From assembly GCA_947846985.1 (NCBI GenBank), contig CANTUZ010000027.1, positions 3,221,535 to 3,285,534 of the forward strand: 64,000 nucleotides of DNA, read 5' to 3'. How positions within the stretch are numbered: position 1 is the stretch's first letter; each line of letters starts with the position of its first letter. The position numbers and the translations under genes are program-made. This document shows positions 37,331 through 49,500 of this stretch, piece after piece. The notes beneath the pieces were generated by a model. That model worked only from the letters and a program-made list of their open reading frames with translations, did no database searches and had not been told where the DNA came from. Origin of the DNA: Fratercula arctica (Eukaryota > Chordata > Aves > Charadriiformes > Alcidae).

Positions 37331-38044
37331 TCTCTGGCAATTGCTTGCATAGCCCCACAGACCTTTTTCCTCTGGGCTTTCCTGGTGCCTTCAGCCTCAA
37401 AACCAGCCTTTCTCATTCGCACCAGGGTAGGCCTCCAAAATAACCATATGTCTGGAGATGGCTGCCACGCCCACGCAGCCATGAGGAAATAACATGGCTT
37501 GTTTTAATGCTGTCTGGAAACTGCTTCCATCGTCCATCAGAGCTTGGCTCTCCGTGCTTTCCTGGTGCCTTCAGCCTCAAAAGCAGCCTTTCTCAATGAT
37601 TCCAGGACCCCCTTCAAAAATAGCAAACGTCCCAAGATCGCTGCCACGCCCAAGCAGCCACGAGGAAATACCATCGCTTCTTTTAAAGCTCTCTGGGAAC
37701 CGCATCCATCGTCCATCAGAGCTTGGCTCTCCGTGCTTTCCTGACGCCTTCAGCCTCAAAAGCAGCCTTTCTCACTTATTCTACATTTGGCCTCAAAAAT
37801 AGCAAACGTCCCAAGATGGCTGCCACGCCCAAGCAGCCACAAGGGGAAACCATGGCTTCTTTTAAAACTCTCTGGCAATTGCTTGCATAACCCCACAGAC
37901 CTTGTTGCTCTGGGCTTTCCTGGTGCCTTCAGCCTCAAAACCAGCCTTTTTCATTCGCACCAGGGCAGGCCTCCAAAATGACCATATGTCTGGAGATGGC
38001 TGCCACGCCTAAGCAGCCATGAGGAAATACCATGGCTTGTTTTA

Positions 38045-41000
38045 ATGCTGTCTGGAAACTGCTTCCATCGTCCATCAGAGCTTGGCTCTCCGTGCTTTCC
38101 TGGTCCCTTCAGCCTCAAAACCATCCTTTCTCACTTATTCCACGTTTGGCCTCAAAAACAACAAACGTCCCAAGATGGCTGCCACGCCCAAGCAGCCACG
38201 AGGGAATACCATGGCTTCTTTTAAAGCTCTCTGGGAACCGCTTCCATCGCCCATCAGAGCTTGGCTCTCCGTGCTTTCCTGGTCCCTTCAGCCTCAAAAG
38301 CAGCCTTTCTCACTCATTCCACGTTTGGCCTCAAATATAGCAAACGTCCCAAGATTGCTGCCACGCCCAAGCAGCCACGAGAGAAAACCATGGCTTCTTT
38401 TAAAACTCTCTGGCAATTGCTTGCATAACCCCACAGACCTTGTTGCTCTGGGCTTTCCTGGTGCCTTCAGCCTCAAAACCAGCCTTTTTCATTCGCACCA
38501 GGGCAGGCCTCCAAAATGACCATATGTCTCGATATGGCTGCCACGCCTAAGCAGCCATGAGGAAATACCATGCCTTGTTTTAAAGCTCTCTGGGAACTGC
38601 TTCCATCGTCCATCAGAGCTTGGCTCTCCGTGCTTTCCTGGTGCCTTCAGCCTCAAAAGCAGCCTTTCTCACTGATTCCAGGACCGCCTTCAAAAATAGC
38701 AAATGTCCCAAGATGGCTGCCACGCCCAAGCAGCTACCAGGGAAAACCATGGTTTCTTTTAAAGCTCTCTGGGAACCGCATCCATCGTCCCTCAGAGCTT
38801 AGCTATCCGTGCTTTCCTGGTGCCTTCAGCCTCAAAACCATCCTTTCTCCCTTATTCCACGTTTGGCCTCAAAAAAGCAAACATCCCAAGATGGCTGCCA
38901 CGCCCAAGCAACCACCAGGGAAAACTGGGGCTTCTTTTAAAGCTCTCTGGGAACCGCTTCCATCGTCCATCAGAGCTTGGCTCTCCGTGCTTTCCTAGTC
39001 CCTTCAGCCTCAAAACCAGCCTTTCTCATTCATTCCACGTTTGGCCTCAAATATAACAAATGTCCCAAGATGGCTGCCACGCCCAAGCAGCCACCAGGGA
39101 AAACCATGGCTTCTTTTAAAAGCTCTCTGGGAACCGCATCCATCGTCCATCAGATCTTAGCTCTCCGTGCTTTCCTGGTGCCTTCAGCGTCCAAAGCAGC
39201 CTTTCTCACTTATTCCAGGACCCCCTTCAAAAATAGCAAACGTCCCAAGATGGCTGCCACGTCCAAGCAGCCACGAGGAAATACCATGGTTTCTTTTAAA
39301 GCTCTCTGGGAACCGCATCCATCGTCCATCAGAGCTTGGCTCTCCGTGCTTTCCTGACGCCTTCAGCCTCAAAAGCAGCCTTTCTCACTCATTCCACGTT
39401 TGGCCTCAAAAATCGCAAACGTCCCAAGATTGCTGCCACGCCCAAGCAGCCACGAGGGAAAACCATGGCTTCTTTTAAAGCTCTCTGGCAATTGCTTGCA
39501 TAGCCCCACAGACCTTGTTGCTCTGGGCTTTCCTGGCACCTTCAGCTTCAAAACCAGCCTTTCTCATTCGCACCAGAGCAGGCGTCCAAAATTACCATAT
39601 GTCTGGAGATTGCTGCCACGCCCAAGGATCCTCGATGGGAATCTGTGGCTTCTTTTAAAGCTCTCTGGCAATTGCTTGCATAACCCCACAGACCTTGTTG
39701 CTCTGGGCTTTCCTGGCACCTTCAGCTTCAAAACCAGCCTTTCTCTTTCGCACCACGGCAGGCCTCCAAAATGACCATATGTCTGGAGATTGCTGCCACG
39801 CCCAAGCAGCCACCAGGGAAAACTGGGGCTTCTTTTAAAGCTCTCTGGGAACTGCTTCCATCGTCCATCAGATCTTGGCTCTTTGTGCTTTCCTGGTGCC
39901 TTAAGCCTCAAAACCAGCCTTTCTCACTTATTCCACGTTTGGCCTCAAAAATCGCAAACGTCCCAAGATTGCTGCCACGCCCAAGCAGCCACGAGGAAAT
40001 AGCATGGCTTCTTTTAAAGCTCTCTGGGAACCGCTTCCATCGTCCATCAGATCTTGGCTCTCCGTGCTTTCCTGGTGCCTTCAGCCTCAAAACCAACCTT
40101 TCTCACTTATTCCACGTTTGGCCTCAAAAATCGCAAACGTCCCAAGATTGCTGCCACGCCCAAGCAGCCACGAGGAAATACCACGGCTTCTTTTAAAGCT
40201 CTCTGGGAACCGCTTCCATCGTCCATCAGATCTTGGCTCTCTATGCTTTCCTGGTGCCTTCAGCCTCAAAACCAGCCTTTCTCACTTAATCCATGTTTGG
40301 CCTCAAAAACAGCAAACGTCCCAAGATGGCTGCCACGCCCAAGCAGCCATGAGAGAAAACCATGGCTTCTTTTAAAGCTCTCTGGCAATTGCTTGCATAG
40401 CCCCACAGACCTCTGGGACTCTGGGCTTTCCTGGCACCTTCAGCCTCAAAACCAGCCTTTCTCATTCGCACCAGGGCAGGCCTCCAAAATAACCATATGT
40501 CTGGAGATGGCTGCCACGCCCAAGCAGCCATGAGGAAATAACATGGCTTATTTTAATGCTCTCTGGAAACTGCTTCCATCGTCCATCAGAGCTTGGCTCT
40601 CTGTGCTTTCCTGGTGCCTTCAGCCTCAAAAGCAGCCTTTCTCACTGATTACAGGACCCCCTTCAAAAATAGCAAACGTCCCAAGATCGCTGCCACGCCC
40701 AAGCAGCCACGAGGAAATACCATGGCTTCTTTTAAAGCTCTCTGGGAACCGCTTCCATCGCCCATCAGAGCTTGGCTCTCCGTGCTTTCCTGACGCCTTC
40801 AGCCTCAAAAGCAGCCTTTCTCACTCATTCCACGTTTGGCCTCAAATATAGCAAACGTCCCAAGATTGCTGCCACGCCCAAGCAGCCACGAGAGAAAACC
40901 ATGGCTTCTTTTAAACTCTCTGGCAATTGCTTGCATAACCCCACAGACCTTGTTGCTCTGGGCTTTCCTGGTGCCTTCAGCCTCAAAACCAGCCTTTCTC

Positions 41001-41815
41001 ATTCGCACCAGGGCAGGCCTCCAAAATGACCATATGTCTGGAGATGGCTGCCATGACCAAGCAGCCATGAGGAAATACCATGGCTTGTTTTAATGCTGTC
41101 TGGAAACTGCTTCCATCGTCCATCAGAGCTTGGCTCTCCGTGCTTTCCTGATGCCTTCAGCCTCAAAAGCAGCCTTTCTCACTTATTCTACATTTGGCCT
41201 CAAAAATAGCAAACGTCCCAGATGGCTGCCACGCCCAAGCAGCCACCAGGGAAAACTGGGGCTTCTTTTAAAGCTCTCTGGCAATTGCTTGCATAGCCCA
41301 CACAGACCTTTTTTCCTCTGGGCTTTCCTGGTGCCTTCAGCCTCAAAACCAGCCTTTCTCATTCGCACCAGGGCAGGCCTCCAAAATGACCATATGTCTG
41401 GAGATGGCTGCCACGCCCAAGCAGTCATGAGGAAATACCATGGCTTGTTTTAATGCAGTCTGGGAACCGCTTCCATTGTCCATCAGAGCTTGGCTCTCCG
41501 TGCTTTCCTGGTGCCTTCAGCGTCCAAAGCAGCCTTTCTCAACTTATCCAGGACCGCCTTCAAAAATAGCAAACGTCCCAAGATTGCTGCCACGCCCAAG
41601 CAGCCATGAGGAAATACCATCGCTTCTTTTAAAGCTCTCTGGGAACCGCTTCCATCGCCCATCAGAGCTTGGCTCTCCGTGCTTTCCTGGTCCCTTCAGC
41701 CTCAAAAGCAGCCTTTCTCACTTAATCCACGTTTGGCCTCAAAAACAGCAAACGTCCCAAGATGGCTGCCACGCCCAAGCAGCCATGAGAGAAAACCATG
41801 GCTTCTTTTAAAGCT
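38045..41815 (+). repeat. Higher-order block, copy 2 of the pair offset by about 4485 bp
   Basis: Partner of 33560-37330 with the same order of variant monomers. Differences from copy 1 are scattered substitutions (for example TGGTCCC against TGGTGCC near 38100, and a T in GATTACAGG near 40650) plus a few single-base deletions. The high similarity implies a recent block copy by unequal exchange or conversion, not independent drift. Confidence 0.8.
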
Positions 41816-42069
41816 CTCTGGCAATTGCTTGCATAGCCCCACAGACCTCTGGGACTCTGGGCTTTCCTGGCACCTTCAGCCTCAAAACCAGCCTTTCTCT
41901 TTCGCACCAGGGCAGGCCTCCAAAATAACCATATGTCTGGAGATGGCTGCCACGCCCAAGCAGCCATGAGGAAATAACATGGCTTGTTTTAATGCTCTCT
42001 GGAAACTGCTTCCATCGTCCATCAGAGCTTGGCTCTCTGTGCTTTCCTGGTGCCTTCAGCCTCAAAACC

Positions 42070-45000
42070 ATCCTTTCTCACTTATTCCACGTTTTGCCCT
42101 CAAAAACAACAAACGTCCCCAAGATGGCTGCCACGCCCAAGCAGCCACGAGGGAATACCATGGCTTCTTTTAAAGCTCTCTGGGAACCGCTTCCATCGCC
42201 CATCAGAGCTTGGCTCTCCGTGCTTTCCTGGTCCCTTCAGCCTCAAAAGCAGCCTTTCTCACTCATTCCACGTTTGGCCTCAAATATAGCAAACGTCCCA
42301 AGATTGCTGCCACGCCCAAGCAGCCACGAGAGAAAACCATGGCTTCTTTTAAAACTCTCTGGCAATTGCTTGCATAAACCCCACAGACCTTGTTGCTCTG
42401 GGCTTTCCTGGTGCCTTCAGCCTCAAAACCAGCCTTTTCATTCGCACCAGGGAAGGCCTCCAAAAATGACCATATGTCTGGATATGGCTGCCACGCCTAA
42501 GCAGCCATGGAGGAAATACCATGCCTTGTTTTAATGCTGTCTGGAAACTGCTTCCATCGTCCATCAGAGCTTGGCTCTCCGTGCTTTCCTGGTGCCTTCA
42601 GCCTCAAAAGCAGCCTTTCTCACTGATTCCAGGACCGCCTTCAAAATAGCAAATGTCCCAAGATGGCTGCCACGCCCAAGCAGCCATCCAGGGAAAACCA
42701 TGGTTTCTTTTAAAGCTCTCTGGGAACCGCATCCATCGTCCATCAGAGCTTAGCTATCCGCGCTTTTCCTGGTGCCTTCAGCCTCAAACCTCCTTTCTCC
42801 CTTATTCCACGTTTGGCCTCAAAAAAAGCAAACATCCCAAGATGGCTGCCACACCCAAGCAACCACCAGGGAAAACTGGGGCTTCTTTTAAAGCTCTCTG
42901 GGAACCGCATCCATCGTCCATCAGATCTTAGCTCTCCGTGCTTTCCTGGTGCCTTCAGCGTCCAAAGCAGCCTTTCTCACTTATTCCAGGACCCCTTCAA
43001 AAATAGCAAACGTCCCAAGATGGCTGCCACGTCCAAGCAGCCACGAGGAAATACCATGGTTTCTTTTAAAGCTCTCTGGGAACCGCATCCATCGTCCATC
43101 AGAGCTTGGCTCTCCGTCCTTTCCTGACGCCTTCAGCCTCAAAAGCAGCCTTTCTCACTCATTCCACGTTTGGCCTCAAAAATCGCAAACGTCCCAAGAT
43201 TGCTGCCACGCCCAAGCAGCCACGAGGGAAAACCATGGCTTCTTTTAAAGCTCTCTGGCAATTGCTTGCATAACCCCACAGACCTTGTTGCTCTGGGCTT
43301 TCCTGGCACCTTCAGCTTCAAAACCAGCCTTTCTCATTCGCACCAGGGCAGGCGTCCAAAATGACCATATGTCTGGAGATTGCTGCACGCCCAAGCAGCC
43401 ACCAGGGAAAATGCGGCTTCTTTAAAGCTCTCTGGGAACCGCTTCCATCGTCCATCAGATCTTGGCTCTCCGTGCTTTCCTGGTGCCTTCAGCCTCAAAA
43501 CCAACCTTTCTCACTCATTCCCACGTTTGGCCTCAAAAATCGCAAACGTCCCAAGATTGCTGCCAACGCCAAGCAGCCACGAGGAAATACCACACGGCTT
43601 CTTTTAAAGCTCTCTGGGAACCGCTTCCATCGTCCATCAGATCTTGGCTCTCTATGCTTTCCTGGTGACTTCAGCCTCAAAACCAGCCTTTCTCACTTAA
43701 TCCATGTTTGGCCTCAAAACAGCAACGTCCCAAGATGGCTGCCACGCCCAAGCAGCCATGAGAAGAAAAACCATGGCTTCTTTTAAAGCTCTCTGGCAAT
43801 TGCTTGCATAGCCCCCACAGACCTCTGGGACTCTGGGCTTTCCTGGCACCTTCAGCCTCAAAACCAGCCTGTCTCTTTCGCACCAGGGCAAGGCCTCCAA
43901 AATAACCATATGTCTGGAGATGGCTGCCACGATCCCAAAGCAGCCATGAGGAAATAACATGGCTTATTTTAATGCTCTCTGGAAACTGCTTCCATCGTCC
44001 ATCATGAGCTTGGCTCTCTGTGCTTTCCTGGTGCCTTCAGCCTCAAAAGCAGCCTTTCTCAATGATTCCAGGACCCCCCTTCAAAAATAGCAAACGTCCC
44101 AAGATCGCTGCCACGCCCAAGCAGCCACGAGGAAATACCATGGCTTCTTTTAAAGCTCTCTGGGAACCGCTTCCATCGCCCATCAGAGCTTGGCTCTCCA
44201 TGCTTTCCTGACGCCTTCAGCCTCAAAAGCAGCCTTTCTCACTCATTCCACGTTTGGCCTCAAATATAGCAAACGTCCCAAGATTGCTGCCACGCCCAAG
44301 CAGCCACGAGAGAAAACCATGGCTTCTTTTAAAAACTCTCTGGCAATTTGCTTGCATAACCCCACAGACCTTGTTGCTCCGTGCTTTCCTGGTGCCTTCA
44401 GCCTCAAAAACAGCCTTTCTCATTCGCACCAGGGCAGGCCTCCAAAATGACCATATGTCTGGAGATGGCTGCCATGACCAAGCAGCCATGAGGAAATACC
44501 ATGGCTTGTTTTAATGCTGTCTGGAAACTGCTTCCATCGTCCATCAGAGCTTGGCTCTCCGTGCTTTCCTGATGCCTTCAGCCTCAAAAGCAGCCTTTCT
44601 CACTTATTCTACATTTGGCCTCAAAAATAGCAAACGTCCCAAGATGGCTGCCACGCCCAAGCAGCCACCAGGGAAAACTGGGGCTTCTTTTAAAGCTCTC
44701 TGGCAATTGCTTGCATAGCCCCACAGACCTTTTTCCTCTGGGCTTTCCTGGTGCCTTCAGCCTCAAAACCAGCCTTTCTCATTCGCACCAGGGCAGGCCT
44801 CCAAAATGACCATATGTCTGGAGATGGCTGCCACGCCCAAGCAGTCATGAGGAAATACCATGGCTTGTTTTAATGCTGTCTGGGAACCGCTTCCATTGTC
44901 CATCAGAGCTTGGCTATCCGTGCTTTCCTGGTGCCTTCAGCGTCCAAAGCAGCCTTTCTCACTTATTCCAGGACCCCCTTCAAAAATAGCAAACGTCCCA

Positions 45001-46560
45001 AGATGGCTGCCACGCCCAAGCAGCCATGAGAGAAAACCATGGCTTCTTTTAAAGCTCTCTGGCAATTGCTTGCATAGCCCCACAGACCTCTGGGCTCTGG
45101 CTTTCCTGGCACCTTCAGCCTCAAACCAGCCTTTCTCATTCGCACCAGGGCAGGCCTCCAAAATAACCATATGTCTGGAGATGGCTGCCACACCCCAAGC
45201 AGCCATGAGGAAATAACATGGCTTGTTTTAATGCTCTCTGGAAACTGCTTCCATCGTCCATCAGAGCTTGGCTCTCTGTGCTTTCCTGGTGCCTTCAGCC
45301 TCAAAACCATCCTTTCTCACTTATTCCACGTTTGGCCTCAAAAACAAGAAACGTCCCAAGATGGCTGCCACGCCCAAGCAGCCACGAGGGAATACCATGG
45401 TTTCTTTTAAAGCTCTCTGGGAACCGCTTCCATCGCCCATCAGAGCTTGGCTCTCCGTGCTTGTCCTGGTGCCTTCAGCCTCAAAAGCAGCCTTTCTCAC
45501 TCATTTCCACGTTTGGCCTCAAATATAGCAAAACGTCCCAAGATTGCTGCCACGCCCCAAGCAGCCACGAGAGAAAAACCATGGCTTCTTTTAAAACTCT
45601 CTGGCAATTGCTTGCATAACCCCACAGACCTTGTTGCTCTGGGCTTTTCCTGGTGCCTTCAGCCTCAAAACCAGCCTTTCTCATTTCGCACCAGGGCAGG
45701 CCTCCAAAATGACCATATGTCTGGATATGGCTGCCACGCCTAAGCAGCCATGAGAAAATAACATGCCTTGTTTTAATGCTGTCTGGAAACTGCTTCCATC
45801 GTCCATCAGAGCTTGGCTCTCCGTGCTTTCCTGGTGCCTTCAGCCTCAAAAGCAGCCTTTCTCACTGATTCCAGGCCCGCTTCAAAAATAGCAAATGTCC
45901 CAAGGATGGCTGCCACGCCCAAGCAGCCACCAGGGAAAACCATGGTTTCTTTTAAAGCTCTCTGGGAACCGCATCCATCGTCCAATCAGAGCTCAGCTAT
46001 CCGTGCTTTCCTGGTGCCTTCAGCGTCCAAAGCAGCCTTTCTCACTTATTCCAGGACCCCTTCAAAAATAGCAAACGTCCCAAGATTGCTGCCCACGCCC
46101 AAGCAGCCACGAGGAAATACCATCGCTTCTTTTAAAGCTCTCTGGGAAACCGCATCCATCGTCCAATCAGAGCTTGGCTCTCCGTGCTTTCCTGACGCCT
46201 TCAGCCTCAAAAGCAGCCTTCGCACTTATTCTACATTTGGCCTCAAAAATAGCAAACGTCCCAAGATGGCTGCCACGCCCAAGCACGCCACAAGGGGAAA
46301 CATGGCTTCTTTTAAACACTCTGGCAATGCTTGCATAACCCCACAGACCTTGTTTGCTCTGGGCTTTCCTGGTGCCTTCAGCCTCAAAACCAGCCTTTCT
46401 CATTCGCACCAGGGCAGGCCTCCAAAAAAACCATATGTCTGGAGATGGCTGCCACGCCTAAGCAGCCATGAGGAAATACCATGCCTTGTTTTAATGCTGT
46501 CTGGAAACTGCTTCCTCGTCCATCAGAGCTTGGCTCTCCGTGCTTTCTGACCGCCTTTAG
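42070..46560. other. Second indel-rich stretch of the satellite
   Basis: This stretch again shows private one-base indels in short runs: ATAAACCCCACAG near 42373, CCATGGAGG near 42509, GCTTTTCCTGG near 42763, AACAGCAACGTCC near 43719, TTTAAAAACTC near 44332, GCAATTTGC near 44345, CACCCCAAGC near 45191 and CTTTAGCC near 46555. The underlying monomer order is still the domain-2 order (relatives of 24.7-29.3 kb and 38-41.8 kb), so the backbone is real while the small indels may not be. Confidence 0.6.
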
Positions 46561-49500
46561 CCTCAAAAGCAGCCTTTCTCACTTATTCTACATTTGGCCT
46601 CAAATATAGCAAACGTCCCAAGATGGCTGCCACGCCCAAGCAGCCACGAGAGAAAACCATGGCTTCTTTTAAAGCTCTCTGGCAATTGCTTGCATAGCCC
46701 CACAGACCTTGTTGCTCTGGGCTTTCCTGGTGCCTTCAGCCTCAAAACCAGCCTTTCTCATTCGCACCAGGGCAGGCCTCCAAAATGACCATATGTCTGG
46801 AGATGGCTGCCACGCCCAAGCAGCCATGAGGAAATACCATGGCTTGTTTTAATGCTCTCTGGGAACCGCTTCCATCGTCCATCAGAGCTTGGCTCTCCGT
46901 GCTTTCCTGGTGCCTTCAGCCTCAAAAGCAACTTTTCTCACTTATTCCACGTTTGGCCTCAAAAATAGCAAACGTCCCAAGATGGCTGCCACGCCCAAGC
47001 AGCCACGAGAGAAAACCATGGCTTCTTTTAAAGCTCTCTGGCAATTGCTTGCATAGCCCCACAGACCTCTGGCTCTGGGCTTTCCTGGCACCTTCAGCCT
47101 CAAAACCAGCCTTTCTCATTCGCACCAGGGCAGGCCTCCAAAATACCATATGTCTGGAGATGGCTGCCACGCCCAAGCAGCCATGAGGAAATAACATGGC
47201 TTGTTTTAATGCTCTCTGGAAACTGCTTCCATCGTCCATCAGAGCTTGGCTCTCTGTGCTTTCCTGGTGCCTTCAGCCTCAAAACCAGCCTTTCTCACTT
47301 ATTCCACGTTTGGCCTCAAAAATAACAAACGTCCCAAGATGGCTGCCACGCCCAAGCAGCCACGAGGGAATACCATGGCTTCTTTTAAAGCTCTCTGGGA
47401 ACCGCTTCCATCGCCCATCAGAGCTTGGCTCTCCGTGCTTTCCTGGTGCCTTCAGCCTCAAAAGCAGCCTTTCTCACTCATTCCACGTTGGCCTCAAAAT
47501 AGCAAACGTCCCAAGATTGCTGCCACGCCCAAGCAGCCACGAGAGAAAACCATGGCTTCTTTTAAAGCTCTCTGGCAATTGCTTGCATAACCCCACAGAC
47601 CTTGTTGCTCTGGGCTTTCCTGGTGCCTTCAGCCTCAAAACCAGCCTTTCTCATTCGCACCAGGGCAGGCCTCCAAAATGACCATATGTCTGGAGATGGC
47701 TGCCACGCCCAAGCAGCCATGAGGAAATAACATGGCTTGTTTTAATGCTCTCTGGAAACTGCTTCCATCGTCCATCAGAGCTTGGCTCTCCGTGCTTTCC
47801 TGGTGCCTTCAGCCTCAAAAGCAGCCTTTCTCACTGATTCCAGGACCGCCTTCAAAAATAGCAAATGTCCCAAGATGGCTGCCACGCCCAAGCAGCCACC
47901 AGGGAAAACCATGGCTTCTTTTAAAGCTCTCTGGGAACCGCTTCCATCGTCCATCAGAGCTTGGCTCTCCGTGCTTTCCTGGTGCCTTCAGCCTCCAAAC
48001 CAGCCTTTCTCACTTATTCCAGGACCCCCTTCAAAAATAGCAAACGTCCCAAGATTGCTGCCACGCCCAAGCAGCCACGAGGAAATACCATGGCTTCTTT
48101 TAAAGCTCTCTGGGAACCGCTTCCATCGTCCATCAGAGCTTGGCTCTCCGTGCTTTCCTGGCGCCTTCAGCCTCAAAACCAGCCTTTCTCACTTATTCCA
48201 CGTTTGGCCTCAAAAATAGCAAACGTCCCAAGATGGCTGCCACGCCCAAGCAGCCACGAGGGAAAACCATGGCTTCTTTTAAAGCTCTCTGGCAATTGCT
48301 TGCATACCCCACAGACCTTGTTGCTCTGGGCTTTCCTGGTGCCTTCAGCCTCAAAACCAGCCTTTCTCATTCGCACCAGGGCAGGCCTCCAAAATGACCA
48401 TATGTCTGGAGATGGCTGCCACGCCCAAGCAGCCATGAGGAAATACCATGGCTTTTTTAATGCTCTCTGGGAACCGCTTCCATCGTCCATCAGAGCTTGG
48501 CTCTCCGTGCTTTCCTGGCGCCTTCAGCCTCAAAAGCAGCCTTTCTCACTTATTCCAGTTGGCCTCAAAAATAGCAAACGTCCCAAGATGGCTGCCACGC
48601 CCAAGCAGCCACGAGAGAAAACCATGGCTTCTTTTAAAGCTCTCTGGCAATTGCTTGCATAGCCCCACAGACCTTGTTGCTCTGGGCTTTCCTGGTGCCT
48701 TCAGCCTCAAAACCAGCCTTTCTCATTCGCACCAGGGCAGGCCTCCAAAATGACCATATGTCTGGAGATGGCTGCCACGCCCAAGCAGCCATGAGGAAAT
48801 ACCATGGCTTGTTTTAAAGCTCTCTGGGAACCGCTTCCATCGTCCATCAGAGCTTGGCTCTCCGTGCTTTCCTGGTGCCTTCAGCCTCAAAAGCAGCCTT
48901 TCTCACTTATTCCACGTTTGGCCTCAAAAATAGCAAACGTCCCAAGATGGCTGCCACGCCCAAGCAGCCACGAGAGAAAACCATGGCTTCTTTTAAAGCT
49001 CTCTGGCAATTGCTTGCATAGCCCCACAGACCTTGGCTCTGGGCTTTCCTGGTGCCTTCAGCCTCAAAACCAGCCTTTCTCATTCGCACCAGGGCAGGCC
49101 TCCAAAATGACCATATGTCTGGAGATGGCTGCCACGCCCAAGCAGCCATGAGGAAATACCATGGCTTGTTTTAATGCTCTCTGGAAACTGCTTCCATCGT
49201 CCATCAGAGCTTGGCTCTCCGTGCTTTCCTGGTGCCTTCAGCCTCAAAACCAGCCTTTCTCACTTATTCCACGTTGGCCCTCAAAAATAGCAAACGTCCC
49301 AAGATGGCTGCCACGCCCAAGCAGCCACGAGGAAATACCATGGCTTCTTTTAAAGCTCTCTGGGAACCGCTTCCATCGTCCATCAGAGCTTGGCTCTCCG
49401 TGCTTTCCTGGTGCCTTCAGCCTCAAAAGCAGCCTTTCTCACTCATTCCACGTTTGGCCTCAAAAATAGCAAACGTCCCAAGATTGCTGCCACGCCCAAG

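Larger units (their letters stand above)
18541..46560 (+). repeat. Satellite domain 2: heterogeneous mosaic with private variants and large duplicated blocks
   Basis: About 156 monomers. The domain is marked by variants I did not see outside it: GAGCTTAGCTATCCGTG (from 18690 to 42750, with a changed copy near 45995), GCGTCCAAAGCAGCC (18721 to 46021), AAAAAAGCAAACATCCC (22905, 25601, 28118, 31517, 34385, 38870, 42825) and ATATAACAAATGTCCC. Several multi-monomer blocks recur at offsets near multiples of 179 and are listed separately. Two sub-stretches are unusually rich in single-base indels. The right limit is where private variants stop, and the cleaner domain-3 pattern follows. Confidence 0.8.
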
